Below are positions 52,552-60,540 of a DNA stretch of 64,000 nucleotides, piece by piece. This DNA comes from Luteolibacter flavescens (GTDB taxonomy: Bacteria; Verrucomicrobiota; Verrucomicrobiia; Verrucomicrobiales; Akkermansiaceae), in NCBI RefSeq assembly GCF_025950085.1, contig NZ_JAPDDS010000014.1:62001-126000 (forward strand), written 5' to 3'. The translations under genes were made by a program, and so were the position numbers. The stretch's first letter is position 1. Every line of letters starts with the position of its first letter. Below the pieces are notes generated by a model, which saw only the letters and a program-made list of their open reading frames with translations, had not been told where the DNA came from and searched no databases.

Positions 52552-52640
52552 AGCCCCGGAGGGGCACCAGAAATTAGCCGGTGGCGTGAGCCACCGGGAA
52601 TCGGATCAAATCTTCAGCAAGCCCCGAAGGGGCGACAGAA
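52552..52640 (+). repeat. REP-type hairpin unit R1 with trailing half-unit
   Basis: A GCCCCGGAGGGGC stem, then ATTAGCCGGTGGCG and the matching GAGCCACCGG stem (52552-52597), followed by a half-unit GCCCCGAAGGGGCGACAG at 52621-52640. Same sequence class as R2 and R3 on the other side of the transposase gene. Confidence 0.82.
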
Positions 52641-52646
52641 GGACGG

Positions 52647-53093
52647 TCACCAAACAAACCTCTCGTCGAACTCAACTCCACACTTCTTGAGAAATTCGAG
52701 ATACTCTTCCTGAAACCCTTTCTTCCGATGATGCTCCGCTTGTCCATTGATGTAATCCCTCACCACCGGGCACTGGGATGGACTGACCGAAAAGGCACCA
52801 TACCCTTCCTGCCACGAAAATTTCGGCATGCCGATTTCCTCGTGCACCCAACGCGACGATACAGCCTTCACGCTGCGGACCACCTCCGCCACCGAATGCG
52901 TCGCCCGAAGCCCGATCAGGAGATGCATGTGATCCGAAACTCCGCCAACAGCTTCCGGGACAGCACCGAGGTTTCCAACAACACCACCGGCAAACGAATG
53001 CAACCGATCCAGCCAATCCGGAGCGATGAGCGGCATCCTGTCCTTCGTGCTGAAGATCACATGAACGTGCAGGGCGAGATGGGTGGAGGGCAT
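52647..53093 (-). CDS. IS200/IS605-like REP-associated tyrosine transposase (RAYT)
   Basis: A 148-residue Y1 HUH transposase. The metal-binding motif is SDHMHLLI and the catalytic tyrosine is in VRDYINGQAEHHRKKGF; the N-terminus STHLALHVHVIFSTKDR is typical of the TnpA fold. It has no TnpB partner. It lies alone inside the NAD cluster, flanked on both sides by REP hairpins that share sequence with each other, the arrangement of a TnpA-REP (RAYT) locus that generates or maintains REP sequences. Confidence 0.88.
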   Translation of the reverse strand: MPSTHLALHVHVIFSTKDRMPLIAPDWLDRLHSFAGGVVGNLGAVPEAVGGVSDHMHLLIGLRATHSVAEVVRSVKAVSSRWVHEEIGMPKFSWQEGYGAFSVSPSQCPVVRDYINGQAEHHRKKGFQEEYLEFLKKCGVEFDERFVW

Positions 53094-53150
53094 GACCGGT
53101 TCTTCATCCAGCGACCCTGCCGGGACGCCTGATCACTCTCTAACCAAATC

Positions 53151-53193
53151 CGGTGGCTGACGCCACCGGCTAATTTCCGGAATCCCTCCGGGA
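53151..53193 (-). repeat. REP-type hairpin unit R2
   Basis: On the minus strand: CCCGGAGGG, then ATTAGCCGGTGGCG and CAGCCACCGG. Inverted relative to R1. Confidence 0.82.
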
Positions 53194-53343
53194 TCAAAAA
53201 TCTGAAGCAAGCCCTCGCGGACGCCGTTCGTCAGACCAGATCCAGCCCAATCATACGTCAGCCGACCACGATGACCCCACCTGTCCGCCGATGAACGCGA
53301 ATCAACAGACATCAACCAGGATTTCATTTCACAGAAACTTCCC

Positions 53344-53430
53344 AGCCCCGGAGGGGTGTCGGAGATTAGCCGGTGGCGTCAGCCACCGGACATCAACACA
53401 ACAGACACACCCGCCCCGGAGGGTCGGCAA
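53344..53430 (+). repeat. REP-type hairpin unit R3 with trailing half-unit
   Basis: GCCCCGGAGGGG, ATTAGCCGGTGGCG and CAGCCACCGG on the plus strand (53344-53389), then a half-unit GCCCCGGAGGG at 53413-53430. Same orientation as R1. Confidence 0.82.
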
Positions 53431-53493
53431 GACGCGTCGCAGATCTTTCCGCATCTCCCAAACTCGTACGACACCAAATTCTCCACGCCACCC

Positions 53494-54513
53494 ATGAACA
53501 AATCCGCAAAAGCAGCGTGCCTCCTCGGTGGCGCGCTCGGTGATTCCCTGGGCCTTCCCGCCGAGGGTCTGAATGCGCGGCGCATCGCGCGGATGTGGCG
53601 GGGCGAGTGGCGGCATCGCTTCTTCTTCGGCAGGGGCATGGTGAGTGACGATACGGAGCACGCCGTAATGACCGCGCTGAGCCTCGCGAAGAACAGCCGC
53701 GATCCGGATGCCTTTGCCAAGGATCTGGCCGGGCGACTGCGCTGGTGGTTCGCCGGTATCCCGGCGGGCGTCGGCCTCGCGACGGCGAAGTCGGCGATGA
53801 AGCTGTGGCTCGGCGCGAGCCCCGCGCGCAGCGGCGTGTGGTCGGCGGGGAACGGGCCGCTGATGCGGGCGCCGGTCATCGGCGTCCACTTCGCCGACGA
53901 TACGGAGAACCGCGACCGCTTCAGCGATGCCTCCACGCGCATCACCCACTCGGATCCCCGCGCGCTGGAGGCCGCCCGCCTCATCGCAAAGGCCGCCACG
54001 CTCGCTACGGATGGAGTGCAGAACCAGATCGTGATCCTCGATTCGCTGGAGCGCCAGATCGAGAGCGCCGAGATGAAGACCCGCTTCCCGCTGCTCCGGA
54101 GCGGGCTCGCGGATGGCATCGATGTCGGCACCTTCGCCGACTCTTTTGGCAGGAAGCCGGGATTCGTCAGCGGATTCGCCCCGGACACCGCGGCGGTGGC
54201 CATCTTCGCGTGGCTAAGGCATCGCGGCGACTTCCGAAGTACGGTGACCACCGTAATTGCCGCCGGTGGCGATACCGACACGGTCGCTTTTGTGGCGGGA
54301 TCCCTCGCCGGGATCGACGCGAAGGCGGAAGGCATGCCGCCCGAGTGGATCGCGGGACTGAAGGACTGGCCGCTGGATGGCGCGCTGCTCTCACGGCCCG
54401 ACCCGCCCGAGTCCCTGCGCTATCCCGTATGGCCGCTCTCGCTGGTGCGGAATGGATGCTTCCTCCTCATCGTGCTGGCCCACGCCCTCCGCCGCCTCCT
54501 GCCACCCTATTGA
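53494..54513 (+). CDS. ADP-ribosylglycohydrolase (DraG/ARH family), copy 1
   Basis: A 339-residue enzyme predicted to remove ADP-ribose from proteins or small molecules. The di-metal site is intact: GALGDSLG (13-20), SDDTEH (51-56) and GGDTDTVAF (258-266). AGNGPLMRAPVIG is a further family motif. The C-terminal 25 residues (PLSLVRNGCFLLIVLAHALRRLL) are hydrophobic and may be a membrane tail, unusual for the family. The ATG at 53494 is preferred; the longer frame begins in a REP hairpin. It follows kptA across the transposase insertion and precedes nadE by 10 nt. Confidence 0.88.
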   Translation: MNKSAKAACLLGGALGDSLGLPAEGLNARRIARMWRGEWRHRFFFGRGMVSDDTEHAVMTALSLAKNSRDPDAFAKDLAGRLRWWFAGIPAGVGLATAKSAMKLWLGASPARSGVWSAGNGPLMRAPVIGVHFADDTENRDRFSDASTRITHSDPRALEAARLIAKAATLATDGVQNQIVILDSLERQIESAEMKTRFPLLRSGLADGIDVGTFADSFGRKPGFVSGFAPDTAAVAIFAWLRHRGDFRSTVTTVIAAGGDTDTVAFVAGSLAGIDAKAEGMPPEWIAGLKDWPLDGALLSRPDPPESLRYPVWPLSLVRNGCFLLIVLAHALRRLLPPY

Positions 54514-54523
54514 TATTTCCGTC

Positions 54524-56458
54524 ATGAATCTCCGACTCGCCGCCGTCGCCCTGAACCAGACCCCGCTCGACTGGCCAGGGAACGAAGCACGCATCCGCGC
54601 CGCGCTGAATGAGACGCGGGCCGGGGGCGCGTCGCTCGTCTGCCTGCCCGAGCTCTGCCTCACCGGCTACGGCTGCGAGGATGCCTTCTTCGCGCCCGCG
54701 ACGTGGGAGAGGGCGTGGCAGATGCTATGCGACCTCCTGCCGGACACGCGCGGGATGATCGTGGCATTCGGCCTGCCGGTCTTCCACCAGCGTGCGCTCT
54801 TCAATGTCTCCGCGGTGGTGGCGGATGGAAAGCTGCTCGGCCTCGCGGCGAAGAAAAACCTCGCGGGCGATGGCATCCACTACGAGCCGCGGTGGTTCAA
54901 GCCATGGCCCGGCGGCGTGCAGGATGAATTCACCGCTCTGGATGGCACGCGCATCCCCATCGGCGATCTGGTCTTCGAGACCGGCGGCGTGAAGCTCGGC
55001 TTCGAGATCTGCGAGGACGCCTGGGTGGCGGACCGCCCCGGGGCGAGGCTCGCGGCGCGCGGCGTGGATGTGATCCTGAATCCCAGCGCGAGCCACTTCG
55101 CCTTTGGCAAGGCAGGCATCCGGCGTCGCTTCGTGGCGGAGGGATCGCGCGCATTCGGAGCCGCGTATGTTTACTCGAATCTGCTGGGAAACGAGGCGGG
55201 CCGCGTGATCTACGACGGCCAGCTTCTCATCGCGGAAGGCGGCAATGTCATCGCGGAGAGCGCGCGCTTCGGCTTCACCGATCACCGGGTGCTCGCGGCC
55301 ACGGTCGACATCACAGCGGGGCGACTCGCCATGGCCCGCAGCGCCAGCCATCGGCCCGCGCTGCCGGTGGCGAGTGACCCGGGGCTGGTCACGACCGACT
55401 TCGCCTGGCCGGAGGTGGCGGTGGCCATCCACCACCACCTGCTGGCAGGCCCGGAGGAAAAGACGGTGGAATTCACCCGCGCGGTGACGCTCGGGCTCTT
55501 CGACTACCTGCGGAAGAGCCGGTCGAGCGGCTACGTCGTCTCGCTCAGCGGCGGCGCGGATTCCGCAGCGGTCGTCTGCCTCATCCGGCTGATGTTCGAG
55601 CTCGCACGCGAGGAACTCGGCGACGACCTCGGCGGGAAGCTGGCGACCACGGACTTCGGCGAACTACTACTCACGGCGTACCAGGCAACCGAGCACAGCG
55701 GCGACGTGACCCGCGAGGCCGCCCGCCTGCTGGCCGCGGAGATAGGAGCAACACACCGGGAGCTCGATGTCTCCGCGCTCCACCGCGGCTACGTGGCGAT
55801 GATCGAGCAGGCATACGGCACGCCGCTGAACTGGACCGACCACGACATCCCGCTCCAGAACATCCAGGCCCGCGTGCGCTCGCCCGGCATCTGGATGCTG
55901 GCAAACCTGAGGAATGCGCTGCTCCTCTCCACCAGCAACCGCAGCGAGGCTGCCGTGGGCTATGCGACCATGGATGGCGATACATCCGGCGGGCTCGCCC
56001 CGGTGTCCGGCATCGACAAGGCATTCCTGCGCGAGTGGCTGCGCTGGCTGGAGACCGCCGGACCCGTGATCGGCGGGGAGCGCCGCCCCATACCCGCGCT
56101 GTCCACCGTGAATGTCCAGCAGCCCACCGCCGAGCTCCGCCCGGGCGAGCAGGGCCAGACCGACGAGGGCGACCTGATGCCCTACCCCGTGCTCGACTTC
56201 ATCGAGCGCTCCGCGATCCGCGACCGGAAGTCGCCGCGCGAATTACTAGACTTACTGGAGATCGCCTTCCCCGGACATCCGGAGGGAACGCGCCGGCAGT
56301 GGACGCGCCGCTTCTTCACCCTGTGGAGCCGCAACCAATGGAAGCGCGAGCGCTACGCCCCCGGCTTCCACCTCGACGACGAAAACCTCGACCCCAAGAC
56401 CTGGTGCCGCTGGCCGATCCTGAGCGGTGGATTCCAGGAGGAGCTTGAAGCCTTATGA
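54524..56458 (+). CDS. nadE: Glutamine-dependent NAD synthetase
   Basis: A 644-residue enzyme making NAD+ from nicotinate adenine dinucleotide, ATP and glutamine. The N-terminal nitrilase-like glutaminase has the Glu-Lys-Cys triad (VCLPELCLTGYG, LAAKKNLAGDG, GFEICEDAWVA). The C-terminal synthetase has the ATP loop VVSLSGGADSAAV and STSNRSEAAVGYATMDGD. The two domains form an ammonia channel in the octameric enzyme. The stop overlaps draG-2 by ATGA. Confidence 0.95.
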   Translation: MNLRLAAVALNQTPLDWPGNEARIRAALNETRAGGASLVCLPELCLTGYGCEDAFFAPATWERAWQMLCDLLPDTRGMIVAFGLPVFHQRALFNVSAVVADGKLLGLAAKKNLAGDGIHYEPRWFKPWPGGVQDEFTALDGTRIPIGDLVFETGGVKLGFEICEDAWVADRPGARLAARGVDVILNPSASHFAFGKAGIRRRFVAEGSRAFGAAYVYSNLLGNEAGRVIYDGQLLIAEGGNVIAESARFGFTDHRVLAATVDITAGRLAMARSASHRPALPVASDPGLVTTDFAWPEVAVAIHHHLLAGPEEKTVEFTRAVTLGLFDYLRKSRSSGYVVSLSGGADSAAVVCLIRLMFELAREELGDDLGGKLATTDFGELLLTAYQATEHSGDVTREAARLLAAEIGATHRELDVSALHRGYVAMIEQAYGTPLNWTDHDIPLQNIQARVRSPGIWMLANLRNALLLSTSNRSEAAVGYATMDGDTSGGLAPVSGIDKAFLREWLRWLETAGPVIGGERRPIPALSTVNVQQPTAELRPGEQGQTDEGDLMPYPVLDFIERSAIRDRKSPRELLDLLEIAFPGHPEGTRRQWTRRFFTLWSRNQWKRERYAPGFHLDDENLDPKTWCRWPILSGGFQEELEAL

Positions 56459-57387
56459 AAACATCCCCCTCCCTCCACCGCGCCCAGGGATGCCTCGCCG
56501 GCCTTGCCGTCGGCGATGCGCTGGGCACCACGCTGGAGTTCACCACTCCCGGCTCATTCAAGCCGCTGACCGACATGGTGGGCGGCGGGCCTTTCCACCT
56601 CAAGCCGGGCCAGTGGACCGACGACACCTCGATGGCCCTGTGCCTCGCGGAGAGCCTGGTCGAATGCCCCGGTTTCGATCTTCGGGATCAGATGGACCAA
56701 TATGTCCGTTGGTGGCAGGAGGGGCACTTGAGTTCGTCAAAGGCGGGATGCTTCGACATCGGCAACACTGTGAGTTCCGCCCTTTCGAGATTTATCAAAA
56801 CCGGAAATCCCGCGAGTGGCAGCACCGACAAATTCTCCGCGGGCAATGGCTCGATCATGCGCCTGGCTCCTGTGCCGATCTTCTTCGCGGACGCGGACGA
56901 AGCCATCTACTACTCCGCTGAAAGTTCGCGCGGCACGCACCAGGCTGCGACATGCCTGGACGCCTGCCGCTATCTTGGCAGCATCCTGTGGGGCCTCCTG
57001 CATGGCGCGACGAAGGATGAAGTGCTCGCCCCGCACTATCATCCCGCGGGCAAGCCGTGGGATGGCATGGACCCTGCCATCGACGCCATCGCGGCGGGCT
57101 CCTTCAGGGAGAAGTCCCCACCGGCCATCCGTGGCAGCGGCTACGTGGTGCATTCGCTCGAGGCCGCCCTGTGGGCATTCCACCATTCCAGGAGCTTCGA
57201 GCATGGAGCATTGCTCGCCGTGAATCTCGGCGAGGATGCCGACACCACCGGTGCGATCTATGGCCAGATCGCCGGGGCCTATTATGGATTGGACGGCATC
57301 CCCGCAGGCTGGCTGGAAAAGCTTCATGCCCGGGAGATGATCCTCGATTTCGCGAGCAAGCTTCACACCAGCCAAAGAGCGGAATGA
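56455..57387 (+). CDS. ADP-ribosylglycohydrolase (DraG/ARH family), copy 2
   Basis: A 310-residue enzyme with the classical DraG layout: GLAVGDALGTTLEF (16-29), WTDDTSMAL (54-62), SAGNGSIMRLAPVPIFF and NLGEDADTTGAIYG (257-270). The acidic metal ligands are all present, so it should be active. It resembles nitrogenase-regulating DraG and phage or bacterial ADP-ribose hydrolases more than copy 1 does. It overlaps nadE by 4 nt, so it is translationally coupled. No dinitrogenase reductase ADP-ribosyltransferase (DraT) is in the window. Confidence 0.92.
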   Translation: MKTSPSLHRAQGCLAGLAVGDALGTTLEFTTPGSFKPLTDMVGGGPFHLKPGQWTDDTSMALCLAESLVECPGFDLRDQMDQYVRWWQEGHLSSSKAGCFDIGNTVSSALSRFIKTGNPASGSTDKFSAGNGSIMRLAPVPIFFADADEAIYYSAESSRGTHQAATCLDACRYLGSILWGLLHGATKDEVLAPHYHPAGKPWDGMDPAIDAIAAGSFREKSPPAIRGSGYVVHSLEAALWAFHHSRSFEHGALLAVNLGEDADTTGAIYGQIAGAYYGLDGIPAGWLEKLHAREMILDFASKLHTSQRAE

Positions 57388-57406
57388 ATCCCGCGCTCCC
57401 AGTATC

Positions 57407-58012
57407 ATGAACCAACACGCTCTCATCCTCGTCGACCTGCAGAATGACTTCCTTCCCGGCGGTGCCCTCGGGGTGCCGGGTGGGGATGAAGTCATCCCGA
57501 TCGCCAACCAGCTCATGGATGGTTTTGAAATCATCGTGGCCACGCAGGACTGGCATCCGCCGGATCACGGCAGCTTCGCGGCGAACCATCCCGGGCATCA
57601 ACTCTTCGAGAGCATCGATCTCCACGGCCTGCCGCAGACCCTCTGGCCGGTGCATTGCGTGGAGAATACCGGCGGCGCGCTCTTTGCAAAGGGGCTCGAT
57701 ACCCGCCGCATCACCCGCGTCTTCCAAAAAGGAACGCGCACGGAGATCGATAGCTACAGCGGCTTTCACGACAATGGACGCCGTCACTCCACGGGCCTCG
57801 CCGGGTGGCTGCGCGAGCAAGGCGTGACGCACGTCACCATCTGCGGGATCGCCACGGACTACTGCGTGAAATTCACCGCCCTGGATGCCGTGGCGGAGGG
57901 CTTCCAGGTCACGCTCCACCTGCCCGCCTGCCGCGGCGTGGACCTGAAGCCCGGTGACATCGAGGCGGCCATCGGGGAGATGCGCGGGAAAGGAGTGACG
58001 ATCACCGAATGA
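57407..58012 (+). CDS. pncA: Nicotinamidase
   Basis: A 201-residue isochorismatase-fold hydrolase that converts nicotinamide to nicotinate. The catalytic triad is visible: Asp10 in LILVDLQNDF, a Lys in VFQKGT and the Cys in GIATDYCVKFTALDA. The metal ligands D-x-H are in ATQDWHPPDHGSF. It feeds PncB. The stop overlaps pnuC by ATGA, so import and salvage steps are coupled. Confidence 0.95.
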   Translation: MNQHALILVDLQNDFLPGGALGVPGGDEVIPIANQLMDGFEIIVATQDWHPPDHGSFAANHPGHQLFESIDLHGLPQTLWPVHCVENTGGALFAKGLDTRRITRVFQKGTRTEIDSYSGFHDNGRRHSTGLAGWLREQGVTHVTICGIATDYCVKFTALDAVAEGFQVTLHLPACRGVDLKPGDIEAAIGEMRGKGVTITE

Positions 58013-58662
58013 CAGCCGACGCGCGCAGGTTCCGGCTTGAGGCCATCGGCGTGTCCGCGCTCTCCGTGGTGCTGCTGCTCTGTGCCTGGCGGAAGTGGCT
58101 ACCGCTGGACCTGACGGAGGCATTCGGCTTCGCCACCGGAGCCACATGCGTCTGGCTGGTCACACGCGGCAATATCTGGAACTGGCCCATCGGCCTCGTG
58201 AACAATATCGTGTTCGCGATCCTCTTCTGGCGTGCCCGGCTCTACGCGGACTTCGGCCTGCAGGGCGTCTATTTCGCCCTCGGCGTGTGGGGCTGGTGGC
58301 ATTGGCTGCATGGCGGTGCGAATCACTCGAAGCTCACCGTCTCCCGGACGCGACGCGCGGAGTGGATCGGCATCGCCCTCTTTCTCACGCTGGGCACGTG
58401 GGGACTGCGTGAAGTGCTCATCGCGGTGAATGGGGCGGCACCGCTCTGGGACGCGCTGACCACCACGCTGTGCCTCGCCGCCCAATACCTGCTGTGCCGG
58501 AAGCGTCTGGAAAACTGGTGGCTGTGGATCACCGCGGACATCATCTACGTGCCGCTCTACATCTCGCGTGGCCTTCCACTCACCGCGATCCTTTACGCGG
58601 GCTTCATCGGCCTGTGCATCGTCGGCCTCGCACGATGGAGAAAGGAGCTGGCCGCGGCATGA
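58009..58662 (+). CDS. pnuC: Nicotinamide riboside transporter
   Basis: A 217-residue inner-membrane protein with about seven helices, the usual PnuC size. Substrate-binding signatures are present: IWNWPIGLVNNIVFAILFW and the WGWWHWLHG segment, together with NWWLWITADIIYVPLY near the C-terminus. It facilitates nicotinamide riboside uptake, with trapping by phosphorylation through NadR, whose gene overlaps by 4 nt. Confidence 0.94.
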   Translation: MTADARRFRLEAIGVSALSVVLLLCAWRKWLPLDLTEAFGFATGATCVWLVTRGNIWNWPIGLVNNIVFAILFWRARLYADFGLQGVYFALGVWGWWHWLHGGANHSKLTVSRTRRAEWIGIALFLTLGTWGLREVLIAVNGAAPLWDALTTTLCLAAQYLLCRKRLENWWLWITADIIYVPLYISRGLPLTAILYAGFIGLCIVGLARWRKELAAA

Positions 58663-59642
58663 ATGCGGAGCGCTTCGGCCTCGGCGTGGTGATCGGCAAA
58701 TTCCTCCCGCCCCATCGCGGCCACCGTCACCTCATCGAGACGGCGCTTTCACGCTGCGAGCGCGTGGTCGTCATCGTCTGCGGAAAGCCGGTCGATCCCA
58801 TCCCGCCTGAACTACGCACCTCCTGGCTGCGCGAGATGATCCCGGCTGCGGAGGTGATGCTCATCGACGACCGCTACGATGAGAATGACTCGCGCATCTG
58901 GGCGAGGAACACCATCGGCTGGCTGGGCCGTGCGCCGGACGCCGTCTTCACCTCCGAGGACTACGGGGATCGCTACGCCGCCCACATGGGCTGCGCGCAT
59001 GTGCTGGTGGACCAGGCCCGCATCACCATCCCGTGCAGCGGCACCGCGGTGAGGACGGACCCGCTGGCGATGTGGGACTTCATCGATCCTCCGGTCCGCG
59101 GATGGTTTGCCAAGAGGGTCGCCATCGTCGGCGCGGAGTCCACGGGCACCACCACGCTGGCCATGGATCTCGCGGAAGCCCTCGGGACCCCATGGGTGGC
59201 CGAGTATGGCCGCGAATACAGCGAGGCAAAGCAGGCACGTGGCGAGGGGATCTGGAGCACCGGTGAATTCCACCACATCGCGAGGGAGCAGAACCGGCGC
59301 GAGGACATTGCCGCCCGCGAATGCAATCGCGTGCTGGTCTGTGACACCGACAGCTTTGCCACGGTGCTCTGGCATCGCCGCTATGTGGGACGCGACGACG
59401 ATGCGCTGAAACTCATTGCGAAGGAACGCCGGGCCGATCTCTACCTGCTCACCGGCGATGAGATCCCTTTCGTTCAGGATGGCCTGCGCGATGGCGAGCA
59501 CATCCGCCACGAGATGCATGCGTGGTTCGAGTCGGCGCTGCGGGATCAGTCCGTGCCGTGGCACCTGCTGCGCGGAGATCGCGGGCGGCGACTGGGCGAG
59601 TCGCTGGAGATCATCCGTTCACTTTGGCCGGGCGTCGCTTGA
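58659..59642 (+). CDS. nadR: Bifunctional NMN adenylyltransferase / ribosylnicotinamide kinase
   Basis: A 327-residue protein with an N-terminal nucleotidyltransferase (GKFLPPHRGHRHLI, the HxGH motif, and TIPCSGTAVRTDP) and a C-terminal nucleoside kinase (RVAIVGAESTGTTTLAMDLAEAL). It phosphorylates imported nicotinamide riboside and adenylates the NMN to NAD+. The E. coli N-terminal HTH is missing, in agreement with regulation by NrtR instead. In the kinase P-loop the usual lysine is threonine (GAESTGTTT), a form seen in several NadR branches. Last gene of the cluster. Confidence 0.92.
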   Translation: MNAERFGLGVVIGKFLPPHRGHRHLIETALSRCERVVVIVCGKPVDPIPPELRTSWLREMIPAAEVMLIDDRYDENDSRIWARNTIGWLGRAPDAVFTSEDYGDRYAAHMGCAHVLVDQARITIPCSGTAVRTDPLAMWDFIDPPVRGWFAKRVAIVGAESTGTTTLAMDLAEALGTPWVAEYGREYSEAKQARGEGIWSTGEFHHIAREQNRREDIAARECNRVLVCDTDSFATVLWHRRYVGRDDDALKLIAKERRADLYLLTGDEIPFVQDGLRDGEHIRHEMHAWFESALRDQSVPWHLLRGDRGRRLGESLEIIRSLWPGVA

Positions 59643-59643
59643 A

Positions 59644-59964
59644 TCACTCCGCCTCGATCGTCTCTTTCCCGCCCATCTTCATCCTTTCGTTCAGGACATT
59701 CTGATACATGAAGGAGCCACCGATGCACAGGACGCCGAGGACGATGTAGAGGAAGCGGAGATTGCTGCGGTCAATATTTCCAACCCAGTGGTCCACGATG
59801 GTTGCGGAGACGCTTCCCAAGACGAACATCAGCACGGAGTAAAACCATGCACGCCGGAGACCGGCGAACTCACCGACGGGGAAGTCATAGCCACCGAGAA
59901 ACCAGAAGCCTGCGAGCAAGGCGACAAGGATGCCGACACGGACAGGCGTGAACGTAAACTCCAT
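59644..59964 (-). CDS. Small membrane protein, hypothetical
   Basis: Family not recognised. The 106-residue protein has three hydrophobic helices (VGILVALLAGFWFLGGY, AWFYSVLMFVLGSVSATIV, FLYIVLGVLCIGGSFMY) and a charged C-terminus. It follows the gene at 59968 by a few nucleotides in a minus-strand operon and ends 2 nt from the convergent nadR stop. Confidence 0.68.
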   Translation of the reverse strand: MEFTFTPVRVGILVALLAGFWFLGGYDFPVGEFAGLRRAWFYSVLMFVLGSVSATIVDHWVGNIDRSNLRFLYIVLGVLCIGGSFMYQNVLNERMKMGGKETIEAE

Positions 59965-59967
59965 GAA

Positions 59968-60540
59968 TCAGGAGGATGCCCGGACCCGGCCCTTGATCGA
60001 GCTGAATTCCACATGTCCCGTCCGGATCAAAGCGGAAAGAGGCTCCCAGTGATCGCGGAACGAGTCGGCGGCAACCCATTTGCCTTGGGATTGCAGCTCG
60101 CGCAGCAACAGCGCCATCCGCCTCTCCAAATCGGCATCCACCGGCAAACATGATCTCCAAAGGTCATACGCGACCAGGAGACGGACCGGGCCGGCGGTGA
60201 AGAGAGTGGATAGAATCCAAGTCGAGGCTGACAACTGGTTCACACGGAACCGCAATTCCGCCGCGCCGATGGAGTCCACACCTTCCTTCCACATGACGGC
60301 GTCATCCACATCAGGAGTCCGACCTGCCCGGTGCTGCCGCCACCCGCTGATGGTGATGACAAGCAGGGCCGATGAAATGGTCGCCGGAGCCAGCCATGGC
60401 GCGGGAGTGATGCCCGACATCTTGATCCCCTGCCCTGCCACGAAGCTGAAAAATGCCCCGGCGAGCCCGTATGCGAGAACCCCCAGACACACGGATCCGG
60501 TGGCTTTGATGCGCTGGCGGCGATTGAAGGATCGGATCAC
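59968..60540 (-). CDS. Hypothetical membrane protein
   Basis: Family not recognised. The 190-residue product has two N-terminal hydrophobic segments (GVLAYGLAGAFFSFVAG, LAPATISSALLVITISGW) and a soluble C-terminal half with no motif. The start is a GTG that overlaps the preceding gene stop (GTGA), so it is coupled to the enoyl reductase-like gene. Confidence 0.62.
   Translation of the reverse strand: MIRSFNRRQRIKATGSVCLGVLAYGLAGAFFSFVAGQGIKMSGITPAPWLAPATISSALLVITISGWRQHRAGRTPDVDDAVMWKEGVDSIGAAELRFRVNQLSASTWILSTLFTAGPVRLLVAYDLWRSCLPVDADLERRMALLLRELQSQGKWVAADSFRDHWEPLSALIRTGHVEFSSIKGRVRASS

Larger units (their letters stand above)
53094..53493. other. Gap of 400 nt with REP hairpins only
   Basis: No gene is visible between the transposase start and draG-1. 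The stretch contains R2 (53151-53193) and R3 (53344-53389), a half-unit at 53413-53430, and otherwise sequence without coding character. No palindrome like the nrtR operator is seen here. Confidence 0.7.

Noticed and set aside
52552-53430. CRISPR-like array from repeated hairpins around the transposase
   Set aside because: Units are inverted relative to one another, unevenly spaced and palindromic; they are REP sequences, and no cas genes are present.
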